Part shown: positions 16,639 through 24,410 of the stretch, one piece after another | Numbering within the stretch: the stretch's first letter is position 1 | Layout: each line of letters begins with the position of its first letter | Assembly: GCA_002421845.1 (NCBI GenBank) | Contig: DISL01000119.1 | Coordinates: 1 to 48,802 of the forward strand | DNA: 48,802 nucleotides | Reading direction: 5' to 3' | Origin: Epsilonproteobacteria bacterium UBA6211 | Lineage (GTDB): Bacteria; Campylobacterota; Campylobacteria; Campylobacterales; Arcobacteraceae | The notes under the pieces: generated by a model | What the model saw: only the letters and a program-made list of their open reading frames with translations | The model's database searches: none | What the model was told of the DNA's origin: nothing | Translations under genes and position numbers: made by a program

Positions 16639-17247
16639 ATGTGGATGAAGTTTTTATTGTATCTTAGTTTGGTGTTTATTCTAACGGGATGTTCTATGAA
16701 AATACCGAGCATAGATGGTGATAGAAACTCTTCCTATTATCAAAATGAAACAAAGATTGTAAATACACTCAATTCACATATCAACAAAACTACAGGCAAA
16801 GACTGCTCCGATTTCGTATCAATAGTAAATCAAGAACTTAACAATATATATTTTGATGAAAAAGAGCTAAATTTCAAAGTAACAACTACCAAATCAGAAG
16901 CTATCTACAACCTATACGAAAAACAAGGCAAAATATCAACTCAAGATTTACCTAGTATCGGCGATTTGATATTTTTTAGAGATACGGTAAAAGCATCAAA
17001 AAAATCAAATTCCCAAATAACCCACATAGGAATAGTACAAAACATAAATAATGACAATACTATCATATTTGTACACCAACTAAACGGCAAAGTAACTCAA
17101 GGGTATGTAAACTTGGATAATATGGATAGCCACAATATAGATGGCAAAATAGTAAATAGCTTTATCGTAAGATGCCCTACAAAAAGCACCCCAAACCATA
17201 AATGCCTAAGTTCTAAGTTTTTGGCAGGGTATGGAAGTGTTAAGTAA
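16639..17247 (+). CDS. Lipoprotein with NlpC/P60-like cysteine peptidase domain
   Basis: A signal peptide with lipobox LTGC (Cys about 18) is followed by a domain with the likely catalytic Cys in GKDCSDFV (about 56) and His in ITHIGIV (about 129). The intervening GDLIFFRD and a following FVHQL complete the picture. The layout fits NlpC/P60 or CHAP-type peptidoglycan hydrolases or amidases, anchored as a lipoprotein in the envelope. Total length is 202 residues from the ATG at 16639; starts at 16633 (TTG) and 16645 (ATG) are possible. It follows gltX closely. Confidence 0.75.
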   Translation: MWMKFLLYLSLVFILTGCSMKIPSIDGDRNSSYYQNETKIVNTLNSHINKTTGKDCSDFVSIVNQELNNIYFDEKELNFKVTTTKSEAIYNLYEKQGKISTQDLPSIGDLIFFRDTVKASKKSNSQITHIGIVQNINNDNTIIFVHQLNGKVTQGYVNLDNMDSHNIDGKIVNSFIVRCPTKSTPNHKCLSSKFLAGYGSVK

Positions 17248-17265
17248 TTGTTATAATTTATATAT

Positions 17266-18375
17266 TTAGTAATCTGCATTTTCAATCATATCACTATACA
17301 TTTGTTCAGCATTGATAAACTCTTGAAAGTTCTTGATATCACCAAGATATGGAGACACTTTATTAAAAAAATCGTCTGAAAACGATAACGACAATCCACT
17401 TTCTGCATATTTCCATGCAAATTGGGAAGATTCATATTCAAGCCAATTATCTATCTTATCAAATTGCTCACATATCTCTTCATATTTAATCTCATCTGTA
17501 GGCACAAAATTAAAGTGTGGACTATCTTTAAATTTTGATAAGTTCGCAGGTATCATACCAGCATTATCAAGTTGAAAATAAAATGGTTCACCATTTTTAC
17601 TGAACATACCATGAGAAAATGTATTTCTATATTTTTCTTTTATAATATTTATTTCATCGTAAAATAGTTTATTTTCTTGTATATCTAATGGAAATATCAT
17701 CTTAAATTTTTCAGAAAAATCTTTTTTATAAAAATCATAAATATTAATTGTTCTATCTGTATTAAAAAATAAACAATAAGCTAAAAAATGTTCAAAACGG
17801 CTAAAGTAAGCTTCTATCATAGAAAAAGTATTATAAAATCCAGTATTGTTTTTTATCACCATTGTATTGAAAAAGCTTGACATATCATCAATATTAAAGT
17901 CAGGTTCTTTTTTGCCATAAATTTTATTTGCTTCTTCCCTGAAATGATAATACATATTTGACAGCATATTGAAATGATTTGAAATTGTTAAATTACCATT
18001 CAACATCTGTTTTTTTGCATAATCTTGTAATATTTTTTTCTCAATATAATTGACAGCTTTATTGATTTTCCTAATTATATTTTCATAGTTATCTTTATCC
18101 TCAAGATAAAATCTTAATCCAAACTTTTCTAAAGCAACTGCGCATTTTGTATTATCATAAGAAAAATACAAAATCCAATGCATTTTATCGTGTCTGTATC
18201 CTAATTTATATTGCATTACTTTATTTAACAAAAAGAATATAAGCTGTGGAATGGGAAGAGATTCTCTTTCAACTTTTATTCTAGTTTCATTTTGATAAAT
18301 ATTTGATTCGTCACTATATGCAAATTCATTTAAAATTTTTTTTATAGTATTAATATGGGTTTCTGATATTTCCAT
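17266..18375 (-). CDS. Hypothetical protein with HEPN-like C-terminal half
   Basis: I do not recognise the 369-residue protein as a named family. It is rich in Asn, Lys, Phe and Tyr. Residues about 185-260 are helical and include SMIEAYFSRFEHFLAYCLFF and then KYRNTFSHGMF, where Arg250 and His255 make an Rx4H motif of the kind that defines HEPN ribonucleases. The 'nRNxxsHG' form is typical of HEPN in abortive-infection and RNA-targeting proteins. It sits just downstream of a yefM-yoeB pair on the same strand (gap about 28 bases), suggesting a small defence/stress patch. It is tail-to-tail with the NlpC/P60 lipoprotein. Confidence 0.6.
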   Translation of the reverse strand: MEISETHINTIKKILNEFAYSDESNIYQNETRIKVERESLPIPQLIFFLLNKVMQYKLGYRHDKMHWILYFSYDNTKCAVALEKFGLRFYLEDKDNYENIIRKINKAVNYIEKKILQDYAKKQMLNGNLTISNHFNMLSNMYYHFREEANKIYGKKEPDFNIDDMSSFFNTMVIKNNTGFYNTFSMIEAYFSRFEHFLAYCLFFNTDRTINIYDFYKKDFSEKFKMIFPLDIQENKLFYDEINIIKEKYRNTFSHGMFSKNGEPFYFQLDNAGMIPANLSKFKDSPHFNFVPTDEIKYEEICEQFDKIDNWLEYESSQFAWKYAESGLSLSFSDDFFNKVSPYLGDIKNFQEFINAEQMYSDMIENADY

Positions 18376-18403
18376 TTTCTTTCTTCATACAATAACTATT
18401 ATC

Positions 18404-18673
18404 TTACTCTCCATAATGTGACCACATCCTAGAAATTCTAACTACTTTGTCAGACTCTTTGACTTCATATACAAGTCTATGTTGTATATTGATTCTTCTT
18501 GAATACGAACCGCTTAAATTGCCTACTAATCTTTCATAAGGTGGGGGAGTTTGGAATGGATTTTTTCTAATAATCTCAATCAATTCTTTAGCTTTTGTAG
18601 CTAAATTAGCACCGACAAGTTTTTTGGCATCTTTTAGTGCTAATTTACTATAAAGTATTTTATATTCTACCAT
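18404..18673 (-). CDS. yoeB: YoeB/Txe-type toxin (mRNA interferase)
   Basis: The 89-residue protein matches Txe/YoeB. Compared with E. coli YoeB, the catalytic residues are kept: Glu47 (YERLV), Arg66 (QHRLVYE), and the terminal His86-Tyr87 (WSHYGE). YoeB binds the ribosomal A site and cleaves mRNA when its antitoxin is degraded. It overlaps the antitoxin gene by seven bases, the usual arrangement. Confidence 0.93.
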   Translation of the reverse strand: MVEYKILYSKLALKDAKKLVGANLATKAKELIEIIRKNPFQTPPPYERLVGNLSGSYSRRINIQHRLVYEVKESDKVVRISRMWSHYGE

Positions 18674-18912
18674 TGAATATCTTCACTAAACTCACTATCA
18701 TCTGCATTCATTGACTCTTGAATTGAAGAAGCCATATTCGGTATAGAGTTTAAGTATAATGTCTCTTCTATGGCTTTCCAGTCTTCTTCTGAAAGCATAA
18801 CTACATTGTTTCTTTTCCCTGTAATAAGTATAGGTTCATGAGTTAATGCCGTTTCATCCATTACATTGTAAATATCCGCTCTAACTTGGCTTACAGACAT
18901 AACTTTTGTCAT
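18667..18912 (-). CDS. yefM: YefM/Axe-type antitoxin
   Basis: The 81-residue Phd/YefM-family protein shows MSVSQVRADIYNVMDE, then EPILITGKRNNVVMLSEEDWKAIEETLYL, and an acidic C-terminal tail for toxin binding. YefM neutralises YoeB and represses its own operon. AAAGGG precedes the ATG. A near-perfect sigma-70 promoter and an inverted repeat lie just upstream (18940-18979). Confidence 0.94.
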   Translation of the reverse strand: MTKVMSVSQVRADIYNVMDETALTHEPILITGKRNNVVMLSEEDWKAIEETLYLNSIPNMASSIQESMNADDSEFSEDIQW

Positions 18913-18939
18913 ATATAACCCTTTATATTAATTTGATAA

Positions 18940-18979
18940 ATTATACTTAATATCGTACGCTTTGTCAATACGAATATTA
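18940..18979 (-). promoter_or_regulatory. yefM-yoeB promoter and operator
   Basis: On the minus strand a consensus -35 TTGACA (18963-18968) and -10 TATAAT (18940-18945) are 17 bases apart. An inverted repeat TAATATCGTA...TACGAATATTA (18948-18979) overlaps the -35 and the spacer, where an autorepressor such as YefM or YefM-YoeB would block polymerase. Confidence 0.75.
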
Positions 18980-19054
18980 GCATTAAATTAGCTACTTAAA
19001 GACTATTTTCAATTATTTGATTAATCTTTGAAATAGTATATCTTTCATATTATC

Positions 19055-19198
19055 TCAATCAAATAATCGTTTTTCTAAATTATCAAACATCTCATCTTGA
19101 TTTGTGAGCTTATTGTTTTCTACATCATTCTCACTTTGAAAGATTAATTTTAAGAGATTTTGCAAATCCTCATAACTCTTTATATCTTGACTTAACAT
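19055..19198 (-). CDS. Small acidic ORF (47 aa), unknown
   Basis: An ORF of 47 codons begins MLSQDIKSYEDLQNLLKLIF and ends EMFDNLEKRLFD. AAGGA lies seven bases before the ATG, which supports translation. The peptide is amphipathic, acidic and probably helical. It lies between ogt and yefM on the same strand, in a 325-base stretch otherwise holding only the yefM promoter. I do not recognise it; it could be a small regulator, an antitoxin-like remnant or a chance ORF. Confidence 0.42.
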   Translation of the reverse strand: MLSQDIKSYEDLQNLLKLIFQSENDVENNKLTNQDEMFDNLEKRLFD

Positions 19199-19237
19199 TC
19201 AAATATCCTTCTTATAGTGTAGATTTGTAATAAATTA

Positions 19238-19768
19238 TTAGATAGCCCCTTCAAGCCTAAGAAGAAACTCTTTTTTTTCTATCCCTGCACCATAGCCGTT
19301 TAGTTTGCCGTCATGCCCTATTACCCTATGGCAAGGGACAAGAATATCTATCATATTTTGACCGTTTGCATTTGCTACGGCTCTGTAAGATTTAGGCATA
19401 TTTATAGCCGCTGCTTGGGTTTTGTAGCTTATGGTTTGTCCGTAAGGGATTTTTAGTAGTTCTTTCCAAACAGATACTTGAAAAGGGGTACCTACAAGCT
19501 TAAGCGGTAGTTTGAAATCTTTTCTTTTGCCTTCAAAATACTCTTTTAGTTGTTCACGTAATGTTTCAAAATATGGATTCTCACCTGCTATCACTTCAGC
19601 ATCAAATACATCTTTTAGTTTTGCGAGATGGGCATCTATATTCAGAGGATGGACAAATGCCAACATACATATACCCTCTTTTATTGCTCCGGCTACCATA
19701 TCCCCCAGAGGGGTATCGATGATAGCGGTTTGAATGATATTTTTTGTCTCAAATTTTTTATATCTCAA
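19238..19768 (-). CDS. ogt: Methylated-DNA--protein-cysteine methyltransferase
   Basis: This 176-residue protein has the alkyl-acceptor motif PCHRV (about 145-149) and the helix-turn-helix region SYRAVANANGQN. It removes O6-alkyl groups from guanine by self-alkylation. The start appears to be TTG at 19768 (AAGAGA lies upstream); no better ATG exists before residue 24. It follows proA by 12 bases. Confidence 0.93.
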   Translation of the reverse strand: MRYKKFETKNIIQTAIIDTPLGDMVAGAIKEGICMLAFVHPLNIDAHLAKLKDVFDAEVIAGENPYFETLREQLKEYFEGKRKDFKLPLKLVGTPFQVSVWKELLKIPYGQTISYKTQAAAINMPKSYRAVANANGQNMIDILVPCHRVIGHDGKLNGYGAGIEKKEFLLRLEGAI

Positions 19769-19780
19769 CTAAATCTCTTA

Positions 19781-21013
19781 CTAACGGATTTGCCCGTTTC
19801 CGTAAACTTTATATTTATATGTTGTAAGGTCATTTATCCCCATAGGTCCACGAGAATGTAGTTTGTTTGTACTTATTCCCACTTCCGCACCAAATCCAAA
19901 ACATCCACCGTCTGTGAATCTTGTACTTGCATTTGCATATACACAAGCACTATCTACGTTGTTTAAAAAGAACTCTATTGAGCGATAATCTTCACTGATT
20001 ATTGCATCACTATGTCCGCTTCCGAATTTTGCTATATGAGCCACTGCTTCTTTTATATCGTGTACTACTTTGATAGATAAAATATTTGCCAGATATTCCG
20101 TATCATAATCCTCTTCCGTTGCACACTCTATAGGTATCACTTTTCTTGTCCAGTCACACCCACGAAGCTCTGTTTGGTTTTCCATAAATGCCTCATACAA
20201 AGCAGGTAAAATAAACGGTGCTATTTGTTTGTGTACTAGCAATGTTTCCATAGAGTTACATACTCCTGGGCGTTGACATTTTGCATTGATAGATATTTCG
20301 ATAGCCATTTTTGCATTTGCATTTGCATCTATATATGTATGACAAAGCCCTTTGTCGTGTTTTACCACCGGAACGGTAGAGTTTTCGTTTACAAACCTTA
20401 TAAGCCCCTCTCCGCCCCTTGGGATTACCAAATCCACATATTTATCTTGTCTAATAAGCTCTTTAACGCCCTCTCTTGAACTATCAGGTATCAAAGATAT
20501 TGCTTGTGTAGGGAGATGATTTTTTGCTAATACTTCTTGCAATACTTTTGCTATGGCATTGTTTGAGTGTTCAGCCTCTTTGCCGCCTTTTAGTACACAT
20601 ACGTTTCCGCTTTTAAAACAAAGTGCAGCCGTATCGCTTGTAACATTAGGACGACTTTCGTAAATAATCCCTATTACACCTATCGGAACGCTTACTTTTT
20701 GGATATTTAACCCGTTTGGAGTTACCCATCCATCAAGAACCCTTCCTACAGGCTCTCTAAGACTTGCTATATCACGAACGGACTGTGCCATAGCCTTGAC
20801 CCTATCTCCGTTCAAAAAAAGCCTATCAAGCATAGATGAGCTTAGATTACCTAGCTTTCCTGCCGATATATCAAGATTATTTTTTGAAACTATATAATCG
20901 CAATGAGCCATAAGGGCATCTGCCATATCGTTTAGAACTTTTGTTTTTACATCACCGCTTAGTGTAGCCAAAACAGAACTTGTAGCTTTTGCTTCTTTTA
21001 AAAATTGTATCAT
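19781..21013 (-). CDS. proA: Gamma-glutamyl phosphate reductase
   Basis: This 410-residue aldehyde-dehydrogenase-like enzyme has the active-site Cys in PGVCNSMETLLVH and the nucleotide-binding region ESRPNVTSDTAALCFKSGN. It reduces gamma-glutamyl phosphate to glutamate semialdehyde in proline synthesis. It probably forms a unit with ogt. proB is not in the window. Confidence 0.96.
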   Translation of the reverse strand: MIQFLKEAKATSSVLATLSGDVKTKVLNDMADALMAHCDYIVSKNNLDISAGKLGNLSSSMLDRLFLNGDRVKAMAQSVRDIASLREPVGRVLDGWVTPNGLNIQKVSVPIGVIGIIYESRPNVTSDTAALCFKSGNVCVLKGGKEAEHSNNAIAKVLQEVLAKNHLPTQAISLIPDSSREGVKELIRQDKYVDLVIPRGGEGLIRFVNENSTVPVVKHDKGLCHTYIDANANAKMAIEISINAKCQRPGVCNSMETLLVHKQIAPFILPALYEAFMENQTELRGCDWTRKVIPIECATEEDYDTEYLANILSIKVVHDIKEAVAHIAKFGSGHSDAIISEDYRSIEFFLNNVDSACVYANASTRFTDGGCFGFGAEVGISTNKLHSRGPMGINDLTTYKYKVYGNGQIR

Positions 21014-21033
21014 TTCTTACTCCCATCATTAAG

Positions 21034-21117
21034 GTACTGAGATGCTGAGGTACTAAGCTAAAAAGAAACTACATACCGCCAACAATAATTTTTACCTTTT
21101 CCCTTTTACTTTTTACC
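21034..21117. repeat. Degenerate 8-bp and 7-bp tandem repeats between gpsA and proA
   Basis: Positions 21034-21057 read as octamers GTACTGAG, ATGCTGAG, GTACTAAG, the reverse complement of the CTYAG family upstream of rlmN. Positions 21090-21117 read as heptamers TTTTACC, TTTTCCC, TTTTACT, TTTTACC, the reverse complement of the GGTAAAA family at 6643. The TAA stop of gpsA (21113-21115) lies in the last unit. Confidence 0.82.
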
Positions 21118-22006
21118 TACTTAAAAGGTCTTTCAAACTTTGCTTAGGGTTTTTCCCCTCAATTATAAACTTAACTTCATTTGCTATAGGGGTATAGATA
21201 TTTTTTTCACTTGATATTTTATATATCGCTTCGGCTGTTTTTACCCCTTCGGCTACTTCACCAAGCTCTTGTATTATCACATCTATATTTTTTCTCTCTG
21301 CAAGTCCAAGCCCTACTCTATAGTTTCTACTCATGGTACTACTTGCACTAAGGAACAAATCCCCTGCTCCGCTTAGCCCAAAAAACGTATCGTCTTTTGC
21401 ACCGAAATATTCACCGAATCTGTGCATCTCCACGAGTCCACGGGATATTAAACTAGCTCTTGCATTATTCCCCAACTTTAGCCCGTCACAAATACCGCTT
21501 GCTATTGCCAGTACGTTTTTATATGCTCCAGCTATTTCAGAGCCTATTACGTCATCGCTATAGTATGTTTTGATAAAACTCGGAAAAAATTTAGAAAACT
21601 CATCATAAAACTCTTTTGATACGGAATTTATGACCAAAGCAGTAGGAAGCCCTGCTTTTACCTCCGTAGCAAAAGATGGACCGGATATAAACCCAAGATT
21701 TTTTTCATCCACGTATTTTGAATATATTTCGTTGAGAAACCGCCCCGAACTTGCTTCTATCCCTTTACTTGCAACTAATACTTTTTGATTGTTGTTTACA
21801 AAGTTTTTTTCAAGCCACGAAGCTATCTCTTGAGTAGATATGGAGATAACGAGATATTCACATTTCAAAGCCTCTTCCAAGCTTACGAAACCTTTTATAT
21901 CTCTAGGCGTTCTTGAAGTTATAAGAACATCACTATATACATGAGAAAAAGCGTTATATAATGCTTCTCCCCACTTCCCTGCTCCGATAACCGCTAGTTT
22001 GCCCAT
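21113..22006 (-). CDS. gpsA: Glycerol-3-phosphate dehydrogenase [NAD(P)+]
   Basis: The 297-residue protein has the N-terminal dinucleotide site VIGAGKWGEALY, the catalytic Lys in GAYKNVLAIASGICDGL, and the GLSGAGDL motif. It makes sn-glycerol-3-phosphate for phospholipid synthesis. It lies one base from the end of gatB and probably shares its transcript. Its stop codon is contributed by a tandem repeat. Confidence 0.95.
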   Translation of the reverse strand: MGKLAVIGAGKWGEALYNAFSHVYSDVLITSRTPRDIKGFVSLEEALKCEYLVISISTQEIASWLEKNFVNNNQKVLVASKGIEASSGRFLNEIYSKYVDEKNLGFISGPSFATEVKAGLPTALVINSVSKEFYDEFSKFFPSFIKTYYSDDVIGSEIAGAYKNVLAIASGICDGLKLGNNARASLISRGLVEMHRFGEYFGAKDDTFFGLSGAGDLFLSASSTMSRNYRVGLGLAERKNIDVIIQELGEVAEGVKTAEAIYKISSEKNIYTPIANEVKFIIEGKNPKQSLKDLLSR

Positions 22007-22007
22007 A

Positions 22008-23456
22008 TTAGCTTAGTTTCTCTTTTAGTAAGTCGTTTACTTTATTAGGGTTTGCACTACCTTTGCTTAGCTTCATAATCTGCCCTACAAAAAACCCAAA
22101 CATTTTATCTTTACCTGATTTGTACTCTGCAACTTTGTCTTGATTTGCATTTAAAACTTCATCGATAATAGATATAATAGCTCCATCATCACTAACTTGT
22201 TTAAGTCCTAATTTTTCTATAATTTCATCTATATCACCGCCGTTTGCGAGGCAATAATCAAGTACGTCTTTTGCTGCTTTACCGCTTATTGTAGAATCTT
22301 CTATTCTTTTTACTATGGTAGCCAACGTTTTTGCACTAATACCGCAACTTTCTACCGTTGCACCCTCTTTTAGTCTTCCTTGAAGCTCAACAGTCAGCCA
22401 AGTAACTGCATTTTTACCGCTAATACCCTCTTTCATCATCTCTTCAAAGAAAAGTGCCATCTCTAAAGATGAAGTCAATACCGCTGCATCATACTCTTTG
22501 ATACCAAATTCACTAACAAATCTATTTTTCTTTTCATCAGGAAGTTCTGGGATTTTTGAATATTCCGCCAACATCTCATCACTAATAATAAGAGGTCTCA
22601 AATCAGGGTCAGGAAAATATCTATAGTCTGCACTATCTTCTTTGCCCCTCATACTTCTTGTCTCACCTGTGTTTACATCAAAAAGTCTAGTTTCTTGAAC
22701 GATAACTTTATCATATACACCGTCTTCCCACGCATCAATTTGTCTATTTACCTCAAACTCTATAGCACGTGCTATAAATCTAAATGAGTTCATATTTTTT
22801 ATTTCACATCTAGTATAAAGCTTCGTATCTCCCTTTGGTCTGATAGAAACGTTTACGTCACATCTAAAACTTCCCTCTTGCATATTTGCATCACTTATAC
22901 CTAAATATCTTACTATGGAGTGGAGTTTTTTGAGGTATCTTACAGCTTCATCTGCATTACGCATATCAGGTTCGCTTACTATCTCAAGTAACGGCGTCCC
23001 TGCTCTATTTAGGTCAACCCAAGAAGAATTACCGTGGTGAGTATTTTTACCTGCATCGTTTTCTAGGTGAGCTCTAGTAATCCCTACCCTTTTTGTACTA
23101 CCGTCTTCTTTGTGCTTGTCACTCTCTGTGAGAAAATCTATATATAGTTCACCCTCACCTACTACAGGTATCTCAAATTGAGATATTTGGTAACCGCTCG
23201 GTAAGTCCGGATAAAAATAGTTTTTTCTATTAAATACGGATGTTTGGTTGATTTTCGCATTTACAGCTTTACCAAACATGATAGCTTTATGTACCGCTTC
23301 TTTATTTAGTACGGGCAATGCACCCGGTAAGCCTATACAAGTAGGGCATATATTTGTATTCGGTGCTTCACCGAAACTTGTTGCACATCCGCAAAAAAGC
23401 TTTGTATTTGTATTTAATTGTACGTGAACTTCTAAACCTATTACTACTTCAAACAT
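22008..23456 (-). CDS. gatB: Aspartyl/glutamyl-tRNA(Asn/Gln) amidotransferase subunit B
   Basis: The protein begins MFEVVIGLEVHVQLNT, carries the Zn-site cysteines (FCGCATSF and NICPTC), and has the GatB signature HLENDAGK. A C-terminal YqeY-like tail follows, for 482 residues in all. GatB is the kinase/tRNA-binding subunit of GatCAB, which amidates misacylated Glu-tRNA(Gln) and Asp-tRNA(Asn). gatA and gatC are elsewhere, as often in this phylum. It sits between the PpiC/SurA-like gene and gpsA in one tight run. Confidence 0.96.
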   Translation of the reverse strand: MFEVVIGLEVHVQLNTNTKLFCGCATSFGEAPNTNICPTCIGLPGALPVLNKEAVHKAIMFGKAVNAKINQTSVFNRKNYFYPDLPSGYQISQFEIPVVGEGELYIDFLTESDKHKEDGSTKRVGITRAHLENDAGKNTHHGNSSWVDLNRAGTPLLEIVSEPDMRNADEAVRYLKKLHSIVRYLGISDANMQEGSFRCDVNVSIRPKGDTKLYTRCEIKNMNSFRFIARAIEFEVNRQIDAWEDGVYDKVIVQETRLFDVNTGETRSMRGKEDSADYRYFPDPDLRPLIISDEMLAEYSKIPELPDEKKNRFVSEFGIKEYDAAVLTSSLEMALFFEEMMKEGISGKNAVTWLTVELQGRLKEGATVESCGISAKTLATIVKRIEDSTISGKAAKDVLDYCLANGGDIDEIIEKLGLKQVSDDGAIISIIDEVLNANQDKVAEYKSGKDKMFGFFVGQIMKLSKGSANPNKVNDLLKEKLS

Positions 23457-23465
23457 TATCTTCCT

Positions 23466-24287
23466 TTATCTTAATACTAATATTTCTGCCGAGATTTTTA
23501 ATTTATCAAAATACTCTTTTAGATAGCTTTGCTCTCTTTTCATCATTATCTCTTGAAAAATAGCCTCTTTTACATCATCATAAGGTAATACTTCAACATT
23601 ATTTCTTTTTCTTACTTCAAGTCTTACAAAACCGTTATTTGCATTTAAAACAGGGCTTATCTCACCCTCTTTCATATTTATAAGCATATATCTAAGCTCA
23701 GGTGCTATTGAAGCCATATCAAAAGTTATGTTTTTTTTAGTCACGTTTTTATCGCTAGATATTACGCTTTTGTTTTGCATCAAAGCTCTTTGATCCATAG
23801 CTGAATATTCAACTACATCTACACTTCTTGGCATACTAAATTTATGTGAATTTGTCTCATAATAAAGCTTTACGTCATTTTCCGTTGCGATAGTAAGGTT
23901 ACCTTTTGCTATTTGAGCTACCAATTTAGAGTGTAGAATCTTCTTCTTTATTTCGTCTGAATAAGCTTCATAGCTTTCATATTGAGAAACAACAGCTTTC
24001 TTGAAAGTTGGCATATCCATATTATTTGAAGCGGCAACTTGCTTTATTTGGTCTTCAACTTCCAAAATACTTACGCTAATACCTAGTTTTTTTAACTCTT
24101 CATCATATAATTTTTCTTCAACCAAAAGCCCTATAGCTATCTCTTTTGATACGTTTAATTTATCCATTTTTGCCTGTAATTCATTTAATGTTATAGGCTT
24201 TTCATTTACTATTACGGCTACACCATTTACTAGCCCGGCATTTAACATCGTTGCAATAAATACAAATAATATCGCTAATCGTTTCAT
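23466..24287 (-). CDS. Periplasmic SurA/PpiC-type chaperone-isomerase
   Basis: A signal peptide (MKRLAILFVFIATMLNA) is followed by a SurA-N-like helical segment (VNGVAVIVNEKPITLNEL, residues about 20-130) and then a parvulin-like region. This parvulin part is weak: residues about 145-240 lack some usual catalytic landmarks, so chaperone activity may dominate. Such proteins assist outer-membrane protein folding; epsilon relatives include PEB4-like proteins. The length is 273 residues. Divergent from nnrS with a 123-base regulatory gap; upstream of gatB by nine bases. Confidence 0.78.
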   Translation of the reverse strand: MKRLAILFVFIATMLNAGLVNGVAVIVNEKPITLNELQAKMDKLNVSKEIAIGLLVEEKLYDEELKKLGISVSILEVEDQIKQVAASNNMDMPTFKKAVVSQYESYEAYSDEIKKKILHSKLVAQIAKGNLTIATENDVKLYYETNSHKFSMPRSVDVVEYSAMDQRALMQNKSVISSDKNVTKKNITFDMASIAPELRYMLINMKEGEISPVLNANNGFVRLEVRKRNNVEVLPYDDVKEAIFQEIMMKREQSYLKEYFDKLKISAEILVLR

Positions 24288-24349
24288 TTTGATTTTTCCT
24301 ATTTTAAAATTAGAGTAAATTCTACCATAAATTAGGTAAAAATTTGATA

Positions 24350-24391
24350 TTGATATGAATCAATGATTTAATTTGCATAATTTTATAGAAT
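24350..24391 (+). promoter_or_regulatory. FNR/CRP-type box and -10 upstream of nnrS
   Basis: TTGATATGAATCAA (24350-24363) is an exact match to the FNR/DNR half-site consensus TTGAT-N4-ATCAA, extended to ATTGAT/ATCAAT. A -10-like TATAGA (24384-24389) places the transcription start near 24396, so the box would be centred about 40 bases upstream, the class II activator position. Confidence 0.75.
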
Positions 24392-24410
24392 TCTACAACA
24401 AGGAGTTAAT

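Noticed and set aside
22750..22775. AGCACGTGCT palindrome in gatB as a further parS
   Set aside because: It shares only the CACGTG core; the outer bases do not match the parS consensus.
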